Source: Elephas maximus indicus
Taxonomy: Eukaryota > Chordata > Mammalia > Proboscidea > Elephantidae
Length of the DNA: 64,000 nt
Direction of reading: 5' to 3'
Assembly (NCBI RefSeq): GCF_024166365.1
Contig: NC_064839.1
Location: 40,684,378 to 40,748,377, forward strand
This document shows positions 56,908 to 64,000 of the stretch, piece after piece. Under the pieces are notes generated by a model that worked only from the letters and a program-made list of their open reading frames with translations, searched no databases and was not told the origin of the DNA. Position numbers and translations under genes: made by a program. Each line of letters begins with the position of its first letter. Position 1 is the stretch's first letter.

Positions 56908-57454
56908 TTTTTTTTCTTAAGTTTACCTGCTACTTTTTATTTTTTTTTGCATGTCCAAACTAGGCAGTGAAATATCCAGCTTCTAAGTATAAAATGTCAA
57001 ATATCACAATCTGACTAGCATTTCAGAGATCCTTAAACCACTCGAAAAATTTCTTGGTTACATACGATATCCCAAGATGGAACAATCAAGTGTGTACGAT
57101 CCAAACCAGGCAAAAGCTGAGTAACATTCATGCTTAACATTACACAGTTAGTCCACATGTGACATTACTCAAACCGAAGACAGTATATCATCACCCAGCT
57201 CATTTGTCTTTTTTATGGAGATTTGCCCAAGTAGCTCTGGATGAACTGGTAAATCAACTTTCTGAACCTGTAGGGCTAAAGACCAGGTGCAAGACTGTAC
57301 TGCCTCCATTCTTGTGCCACTATCTCATCTCACCTTTCTATGCAGTCAGGAGAACATCATCTCCTCTCATCAAATGGATTAAAAAAAAAAACTTTAACTT
57401 TTTTTATTATAAAATATCTCTGAGCTTCAGAATACATCTGCCTATTATTTTTTC

Positions 57455-57660
57455 TTCCAGTTGCCATCAAGTCAATTCCAACTCATGGTGAGCCCATGTG
57501 TGTTAGAGTACAGCTGTGCTCCACAGGGTTTTCAGTGGCTGACTTTTTGGAAGTACATCACCAGGTCTTTTTTCTGAGGTGCCTCTGGGTGGACTCAAAC
57601 CTCCAACCTTTCAGTTAGCAATAAATCAAGCTAAGCATTCATACTACCCAGGGACTCCAC
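57455..57660 (-). mobile_element. Diverged AfroSINE variant
   Basis: Plus strand: cagttgccatcaagtcaatt, gtgctccacagggttttcag, tttggaagtacatcaccagg, gtggactcaaacctccaacc, acccagggactcc. Shares the altered central block with the copy at 1738-1950. Confidence 0.8.
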
Positions 57661-58045
57661 TACTATTGCTAGATAAAAGGAAATACAATTGCAGGGTTCT
57701 TAATCTGGAGCTAACAGATAGCTTTAATGAGATTTTTGAACCTTCTGAATATTATATGCAAAATTTGGGCAGATTTTTCCTGGGGAAGTGTCTGTTCTTT
57801 TCATTAGACTTTCAAAGGGGGTCCTTGACTCAAGAAAGATTAAGAACCACCGCTCTGTTTTCTACACAAAGTGAGTGGTAGGTGTGGAAGTTATTTGCTA
57901 CTAAAACTGCAGTGTGTCAGGAGCAGACGACTTCCAAATCTCATGTATTAGCATTTTCATTCAGCCTCACTACTCAACTCAGACACTGACGAACATGAGC
58001 AGAGCTCTTCAACATCACGGAGAATTTGTGAACACAGAGCCTTAC

Positions 58046-58210
58046 CTTGAGCAGCTTTGCTTTCATTGTGGATGTGATGGTAGTGGGGTTAATAAACTGG
58101 AATGAAGGGGCAGCGTTGTTTGGGTACTGCGCAGGGAACTTCACCAGCATCTTGACACGATGGTTGCTACAGTGCACAGACACTGTGCAGCTCCTATCTG
58201 CTGCATCCAT
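58046..58210 (-). CDS. WDR59: WDR59 coding exon (RWD domain core)
   Basis: 165 nt, 55 whole codons: MDAADRSCTVSVHCSNHRVK, then MLVKFPAQYPNNAAPSFQFI and TITSTMKAKLLK. The acceptor is cacttgtcttgcag and the donor is aag/gtaagg. The pattern of beta strands followed by YPxxxxPSFQF is the RWD signature (YPxxxxP motif), a ubiquitin-conjugating-enzyme-like fold without catalytic cysteine that serves in protein interaction. Confidence 0.97.
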
Positions 58211-58290
58211 CTGCAAGACACAAGTGCAAATGGATTTAAATAAGCTAACTGAATGCTCTATGTTCCTGGTATTAGGGTCAAGGGAGAAAA

Positions 58291-58408
58291 TACTGTATTT
58301 TTTGGCAAATAACGCACTCATGTAAATAACGCACCAACACATACAACTTGTGGAAATGATGAAATTAAGTAAAGCAGATCTGTTATAACGTGCATGTTAT
58401 TTGCATAA
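58291..58408. repeat. Possible MITE-like DNA transposon
   Basis: The left end tttttggcaaataacgcact and the right end gcatgttatttgcataaaag are imperfect inverted repeats (ggcaaataacgcac against tgcaaataacatgcac). The middle is unremarkable. The family is not identified. Confidence 0.45.
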
Positions 58409-58733
58409 AAGTTTGATATACAAAGGCAAATGAAATTTGGAAGATTTGGATGATGATTCACTTTCAAAACAGATTTTTAATTTTAGCGCCTATTTAATAA
58501 GTTCAAAGTATTCTGACTTAAAGAATGTAATCAGCGTTACTGAACTGTACATGTAGAAATGGTTCAACTGGTGTATGTTTTGCTGCATACATTCTCAACA
58601 AGATAAAAATTAATTTATTATTATTTTTTTAAAGTATTTTGACTTTAAAAAGTTTCATTCCAAAGCTGGAAGACAGAGTAAAAATTGTTTATTTTGCGAT
58701 GAAAAAATAAAGCAGAAATAAGTTAAATAACCT

Positions 58734-59075
58734 ATTGTTGTTAGGTGCCGTCGAGTCAGTTCCGACTCATAGCACCCCTATGTACAACAGAACAAAACAC
58801 TGCCCTGTTCCGTGCCATCCTTACAATCGTTGTTATGCTTGAGCTCATTATTGCAGCCACTGTGTCAATCCACCTCGTTGAGGGTCTTCCTCTTTTCTGC
58901 TGACCCTGTAATTTGTCAGGCATGATGTCCTTCTCCAGGGACTGATCCCTCCTGACAACAAGTCCAAAGTATGTAAGACGCAGTCTCGCCATCCTGGCTT
59001 CTAAGGAGCATTCTGGTTGTATTTCTTCCAAGACAGGTTTGTTCATTCTTTTGGCAGTCCATGATATATTCAATA
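58734..59075 (-). mobile_element. RTE 3' fragment with target-site duplication
   Basis: A clean 5'-truncated RTE copy of about 340 bases, from tgttgttaggtgccgtcgag to gcagtccatgatatattcaa (plus strand). The direct repeat taaataacct lies at 58724-58733 and 59076-59085. It encodes a fragment (58756-59073) with RLTYFGLVVRRDQSLEKD, the RTE C-terminal block. Confidence 0.92.
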
Positions 59076-59104
59076 TAAATAACCTGATTCAAGTTAAAAA
59101 GGAC

Positions 59105-59340
59105 TCCTAGGCAAATCCACAGAGACAGAAAGTAGATTAGTGGCTGCCAGAGAATGGAGGAAGGAAGAAAGGTGAGTGACTGTTAATGGTCCAGGGTTTC
59201 TGTTTGGGGTGATAAAAGTGTTCTGGAATTACAAAGTGGTGATGGTTGCACAACTTTATGAATATACTAAGAATCAATGAATTGTATACTTTAAAAGGGT
59301 GAACCTTATGGTATGTGAATTATATTTCAATTTTAAAATG
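59105..59340 (+). mobile_element. Old L1 3' UTR fragment
   Basis: attagtggctgccagagaat, ggtgatggttgcacaacttt, aatgaattgtatactttaaa, tatgtgaattatatttcaat: the standard L1M 3' end. Confidence 0.8.
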
Positions 59341-59524
59341 TACTGCTGGGGAAAGGAATCAAGATCTCCTCCTTAAACTACATTGCCAGGTTCTCAACTG
59401 GGACAAGGGGAGTATAAACTGTGTTGATATAAAAATCAATTAATCAAAAAAATCCTTTATCTCTTCTGATTTCTTGTGCTGCAAACTAGAGAAGCTAGCT
59501 AGAGAAGAGTGAAAAGGAGCCACA

Positions 59525-59720
59525 CACCTGGGGAATCTGGGACTTGGATTCAAACATTATCTCTACCAGATAATAGGTGCTGACCTTAGACAAGTCACTT
59601 CATGTCTTGGTATCTCAGTTTCCTCATCTGTAAAGTGGGGATAAAACCATTTATTGCAAATAATTGTTTTAAAGATCAAATGAGATCATTATGTAACAGC
59701 ACCTATCTCTGCCTACAGTT
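59525..59720 (+). repeat. MIR SINE
   Basis: gggacttggattcaaacatt, gacaagtcacttcatgtctt, ctcagtttcctcatctgtaa, gatcaaatgagatcattatg: a good MIR core in plus orientation. Confidence 0.8.
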
Positions 59721-59939
59721 AATTAAATGTGAGCAAAAGAAAAACTAAAAAAGCTTTAAAACTCCTTCTGACTCAAGTCTCTCAAGCAAATAATTTGGGT
59801 ACCTCCCCAAAGGGAAAAAAAAAATCTCTCTGTGTGCTAAGTGAACAAGAACATTTGGTCATCTACTTACTATAAATCTAAATCACAGAGGTAATGTAAG
59901 CTCGTAAGGGAAGACAGTTCAGCATTATAAGAAAAGCCT

Positions 59940-60040
59940 TGGAGAATTAGAAGGTTTGGATTCTAAACTCAGCCCTGCCATTAACTTCACTGGTGACCCT
60001 TGCCCAGTCACTAAGTCTTTCCGGATCTAAGTCTCTTCAT
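59940..60040 (+). repeat. MIR fragment
   Basis: tttggattctaaactcagcc, ctgccattaacttcactggt and tgcccagtcactaagtcttt match the first half of MIR. Confidence 0.6.
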
Positions 60041-60131
60041 ATATAGTCATGTGCCACATAACGTCTGTTTGGGCAACATCCAAACACATATACATCCACG
60101 GTCCCATATAGCTTTGCTAAATATATACAGA

Positions 60132-60614
60132 CAATCCCCACGTTACAAACAAGATCCGTTCCTAAGTATGTCTTTAGGTCAAATTTGTATGTAAGTCAGA
60201 GCAGGTACATGCGGTTCTTCTTTAGTGTTAGTCAAATATTTGTCTTAGTATATAGTATATATTTTAACTTTCTATATATAAAACCCTGGTTAAGTGCTAT
60301 GGGTGCTAACCAAGAGGTCAGCAGTTCGAATCTGCCAGGCGCTCCTTGGAAACTCTATGGGGCAGTTCTACTCTGTCCTATAGGGTTGCTATGAGTCAGA
60401 ATCAACTCGACAGCAGTGCGTTTTTAGTGGGTTTTATATACAAAACACTTAAGAAACACTCCCAAGCCGCACAATGTTTTCATGAGCATTACCTAATGCA
60501 TGCATTCGTTATTATGAGCCACTGTATTTAACTCAAATTTATAATAGGCTCTGTGGCAGTCCTTTCTTAACTACAAGTTGTCCATAAGTCAGACGTTTGT
60601 AACAGGGACTGCCT
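60132..60614. mobile_element. Inner DNA transposon with terminal inverted repeats
   Basis: The left end caatccccacgttacaaaca and the right end gtttgtaacagggactgc are inverted repeats. TA lies at both borders (atacag, ctata), consistent with a Tc1/mariner-type target. It contains an AfroSINE at 60285-60430 and no transposase frame. Confidence 0.6.
60285..60430 (+). mobile_element. AfroSINE, 5'-truncated, inside the inner DNA transposon
   Basis: Starts at accctggttaagtgctatgg (first bases missing), with B box cagttcgaatctgccaggcg and tail ctatgagtcagaatcaactc. Flanking repeats tatatataaaac and tatatacaaaac indicate retroposition into the transposon. Confidence 0.88.
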
Positions 60615-60971
60615 ATAATATGGTGTTCACACAAAGTCTAAATCACATAATCTATTTCACAGAATGTATCGTGGACATTAAGCAATGCACAACTGTATGG
60701 TAAAACAAGGTGCTGGATCATCTAAGGTGAGGCTAAGACACACAAGCATCAGTTTATCCTTTAGCTCAACTCATGAGAAAAGAACAGGGTAATTAAAAAA
60801 AGTCTGCATTTATAAAATGCCTATAACTTCAGAAAATCTAGGAAACAAAAGAGCAAGCTTATCTATTGGAGAAGCATAGCTATTTGTTCGCCCAAATCAT
60901 AGCTGAAATCATCTCCTCTCCCGCAAATCGCTGCCAGCAAGCAGGAGAAAGTTCATTGGACTGCTGAGTAC

Positions 60972-61096
60972 CTCCACGTTGACGTTCCGAATTTGCACGT
61001 TGATCAGGGAGAACTCCTGCTGCAGAGTCTGAGGCAGCCCCAATTGATCTGACTTCCTCTCTTCCAGGGGATTATTAGGGGGATCTTCCTTTGAGG
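60972..61096 (-). CDS. WDR59: WDR59 coding exon, most upstream confirmed in the window
   Basis: 125 nt: two bases completing a codon, then SKEDPPNNPLEERKSDQLGL, PQTLQQEFSLINVQIRNVNV and Glu, ending on a codon boundary before MDAADRS. The acceptor is tgtcttcttttag and the donor is gag/gtactc. It carries the linker after the WD40 propeller and the first strand of the RWD domain (QEFSLINVQI). The upstream partner needs to end with one base of a codon. Confidence 0.95.
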
Positions 61097-62019
61097 CTAA
61101 AAGAAGACAGAAGTGCAACTGTTGGAAGACATTTCTGAAAATGAATCAGAGAGCAGCTCCAAGGTATCTGCATTTTCCTATGATTTGAAAAACCAGGTAG
61201 GAGAAAAACACACAAGTCATTTAGCTTAGACTTAAGTAGACAATGAAAACACTTACGCCGGCAGTCTACAGACCGCTTTCTGAGAGGATGTCTCTGAGGT
61301 CGACAGGAAGTGGGCACACTGCACCCTCACAGAGTGTCAGGCTTGGGACCACACGCATATTGTTTAGGTTCTCTTTCCATTGGTATAGACTCAAGTGACC
61401 TAAACAGTAACCTCTCTATTTTCTTCATGACCATAATTCAGACATCACAAACACTGCACCAAGGAGTGAGATTATTATAATTGGAATGAAGATAATCTCT
61501 ATTTTCTACAGAAATACCTTGGAGATGAAGAAGAGATGAAAGGAATTGTTTAAGTATGATTTTTTTCCCAGAAGAGTACAATGATACATTTTATTTACTC
61601 ATTTGAAAAATTACAAACTAGAAATAGAAGAGAACTTCCTTAACCTGATAAAGTATATCTATAAAAATCTACAATGAACAACATACTTGACACATTGTAA
61701 GCTTTCCCTTTGTGACTGAAAATAAAACAAGACTACTGCTTGATTGCTGTTATTCAATACTATACTGAAAGTCCCAGACAACACAGTAAGGCAAGGAAAA
61801 AACGGGGAAGAGGGTGAGGTATAAAAGCTAGAAAGGAGAAATAAAACTGTCATTACAACTATGTACTCAAGAATATCCAAAATAATTTAAAGATAAATAT
61901 CAGATCTAACAGAGTTCAACAAGTTACTAGATACAAATCAATATTAAAAAATCAACTGTATGTTTTAAAAATCAATTGCAAAGTCTCCAGGAATAAAACT
62001 AATAAACTTGGTAAAATTT
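61097..62019. other. WDR59 intron upstream of the 60972-61096 exon
   Basis: Contains a possible small exon-like stretch at 61257-61293 with a strong donor (see findings). Otherwise no gene is recognised. The open frame at 61659-61880 has no domain. Confidence 0.5.
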
Positions 62020-64000
62020 CTATGGAGAAGCCAACATGGTACTATAGACAGAAGCACCATGCTGTCCCTCTGCAGCAAAGATCTGAAAAACTAAGTAAAA
62101 CAGATACAAACGTCAGTCCTGGAACCCTAAGCATCAAATGAAGGGATAAAGAACTTGATCAAGCACTGAATGGAATAAAACACTGAGAGAGAACAGAGAA
62201 CGAGAAGAGCTATGGAGAGGAGGTCCCCTACCAGCTAATGCAGTATGGATTTGCCATCTTGGACTACAGCCACCAAAGAACAAAGACAGGGAGAATGGGA
62301 AGGCAACTTCACGCAGCTCCCAACAGGAGACAGAGCACCCAGTAACCAGGGATATGTGCTTTCCCACCCCTCATCCTTCTTTCCTCTACGCAGCCTCTGC
62401 TGCTTTCCAATGGGCCATGGTCGCTCAGCCAGAAAGATGCCAGCTCACTGCCACCCAGATTTGCCATCATGGACCTCAGCCACCAAGGACTGTGGACAGG
62501 GAGTATTGGAAGGCAAATTCAAGGAGCTCCCAACAGAAGACAGAGTACCTGGTAACCAGGGTTACATGCTTTTCCACCCCCCACCCTTCTTTCCTCTATA
62601 CAGCCTCTGTCACTTTCCACTGAGGCCACCGTCGCTCAGCTGGAGAGACACCAGCTCACTGCTACCAGGTCCACCTGCCACCACCAGTTGTCTCCTTCAG
62701 TGCCATTTTTTTGTTTGTTTGTTTGCTTGTTTCTTCTTCTTGCTCTGTCTCTCCCTTCCTTTCCTTTCTCCCACCCTCCCAGCCCCGTGCACTGCCACCC
62801 ATCCTCAATGGGCTGTGCTGCACCACTCAACTAGAGAGCCTCTGGCACACAGCCTCCCCAGGTCTGCACTGCCCCCACTGGCCAGCTCACTTAGCACCAT
62901 ATTTTTATTTTTATCTTTCCCCTTTTTCCTTTTCCTTCTCCCTCCCCACTAGGCCTCGCACTACCTCTGTCCCTTTCTGACAGGCTGTTCTGCACCAATC
63001 GACAAGAGAGACATCAGCTCACTGCCACCCCAATTCTGTCCCAACAGCAACATCCAGCAACCTCAGCATTACATTTATTTTTTGTTGCTGTTGTTTTTTG
63101 TTTCTTCTCTCTCTTTCCCTTCTTTCCTTTCTCCAGACCATCTAGCCCTGTGTGCTGCCCACTACCCTTCTTGACAAACCATGCCCCACAGCTTGACTAG
63201 ACAGCTACCAGCAAATGGCCTCCTTGGGCCTGCCCTGCCCCCACCCACCAAATCCTACCACACCACCACTTTACTTTTTTTTTCTTTTTTATTCATTTTT
63301 TGTTGCCTTTGCCTTTTTTGGCTTCTGTTTCTTGCTCTTCTTTCTATTCTTTCCTCCACACATCATATCCTCTTTCCCTCTTGCCTATCTGCATGCACTG
63401 CATGCCACACCCCTGAGCGGCACTAGCACAGACTACTGGACGCTGAACCCTGCCCCACACTGCCCTTCAGCCCCACTCCATCAGCCCCAGTTTGTGCCAC
63501 AAGTGACTCATGCCCACCCCACTCCTCCTCCTCTGGACCTGCCCTGCCTACCTGGACAAGGTAGTGAGAAGTACTGTGCCCACAGATGAGCAAGCAACAA
63601 AACACATGCAGCCTGCCTGCCAAGACATAACCAAATAAAACAAAAAAGCAGGACAAAACAAATAAATCTACAATCAATAAATGAAGAAAATAATTCCTGA
63701 ATGCCCCAGAGACAGCAGACAATATGAAAACATATTAAAAAAATAGGAGAGGAAGGGTCCAGGAAGTGACCAAAATATAACACCAGATAACTTTCCAGTA
63801 GAAAAAAAGGCACTGGAACTACCTGACAGGGAATTCAAAACTCTAATATTTAGGGCTCTTCAAGAGACTAGGAAAGAGATGGAGGAAAACGCAGGCAAAA
63901 ATTAGGAAAATATGGACAAAATCATGGAAGATACAGACAAAATCAGGGTAAACACAAAGCAATGGAATAATTCAGGAAAATAATACAAGAACAAAATGTC
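62020..64000 (+). mobile_element. L1 5' region with tandem monomers, runs off the window
   Basis: Starts near ggagaagccaacatggtact, then ctgtccctctgcagcaaaga, which resembles L1 5' ends. From about 62200 to 63600 it is built of degenerate tandem units of 170-210 bases (anchor: agccagaaagatgccagctc-like words at about 62425, 62635, 62827, 62999 and 63190). Near 63830 it passes into the usual pre-ORF1 sequence (caaaactctaatatttaggg, ggaaagagatggaggaaaac). ORF1 and ORF2 must lie beyond 64000. It is antisense to WDR59. Confidence 0.75.
62245..62952 (+). other. Sense ORF through the L1 5' monomers (235 codons)
   Basis: Open frame with two in-frame repeats of 70 codons: DLPSWTTATKE-type at residue 2 and DLPSWTSATKD-type at residue 72, each followed by a WEGNF/LEGKF block and NQGYVLSHP/NQGYMLFHP. 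The C-terminal half is low-complexity (Phe, Pro, Ser, Leu). Probably chance openness over monomers with a period of 210 bases. No function can be assigned. Confidence 0.35.

Larger units (their letters stand above)
60047..60705. mobile_element. Old DNA transposon, outer element of a nest
   Basis: The left end agtcatgtgccacataacgt (to about 60131) and the right end (60615-60705, gaatgtatcgtggacattaa gcaatgcacaactgt) are inverted-repeat-like ends of a mammalian DNA transposon. The middle is interrupted by the element at 60132-60614. I recognise the terminal motif from mammalian genomes but do not assign a family name. Confidence 0.6.

Noticed and set aside
62245..62952. 235-codon frame as a novel repeat protein
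   Set aside because: It follows L1 5' monomers and turns into low-complexity Phe/Pro/Ser/Leu. Kept only as a low-confidence feature.
1..64000. CRISPR arrays, operons, phage or bacterial defence systems
   Set aside because: The window is a mammalian chromosome with introns and retroelements. Tandem repeats seen are L1 monomers or microsatellites.

Overview
The window is mammalian nuclear DNA from an afrotherian, most likely an elephant or a close relative. The evidence is the repeats: tRNA-derived AfroSINE copies (A box, B box, then a tail around ctatgagtcggaa), several RTE/BovB-related LINE copies ending in acctaacaacaac-like tails, and a distinctive young L1 lineage, together with mammal-wide MIR, MaLR LTRs and MER-type DNA transposons. 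I cannot separate Loxodonta from Elephas or Mammuthus by eye.

One host protein-coding gene is present: the 3' part of WDR59, on the minus strand. I could place 14 coding exons between 61096 and 15407. All junctions are GT-AG, and the codon phases match at every internal junction. Together they encode about 608 codons including the stop, roughly the last 60 percent of the protein: a linker, the RWD domain, a long middle region and the cysteine/histidine-rich zinc-binding C-terminus. WDR59 is a subunit of GATOR2, which acts in amino-acid sensing upstream of mTORC1 at the lysosome. The 5' exons (WD40 propeller) lie beyond position 64000. A 3' UTR of about 540 bases ends near an AATAAA (minus strand) at 14882-14887. 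The first 14.8 kb is the intergenic space downstream of the gene.

Layout: 1-4865 intergenic, with three AfroSINEs; 4866-6478 an MLT1-type LTR split by an L1 3' fragment; 6640-11900 an old HAL1/L1-type element split by a younger 5'-truncated L1; 12.1-14.9 kb without recognisable genes; 14.87-15.64 kb the terminal WDR59 exon; 15.6-35.5 kb a 19.9-kb last intron filled with RTE copies and a deeply nested stack (old L1 > MaLR LTR > nearly full-length L1 plus AfroSINE); 35.5-61.1 kb the other 13 WDR59 exons with introns carrying scattered repeats; 62.0-64.0 kb the 5' end of another L1, running off the window.

No operon, CRISPR array or prokaryotic defence system is present. The observations I consider most worth checking concern the L1 lineage. 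Long antisense ORFs recur in its 3' UTR in three copies of different state. A 236-codon antisense ORF runs through its tandem-monomer 5' UTR with repeat periods that are multiples of three. The ORF1-ORF2 spacer is unusually long (about 460 nt). A nearly full-length copy with intact ORF1 sits in sense orientation in the last intron of WDR59. A 135-bp insert of unknown origin flanked by 11-bp direct repeats, and an RTE copy with a short internal inversion, are further points.
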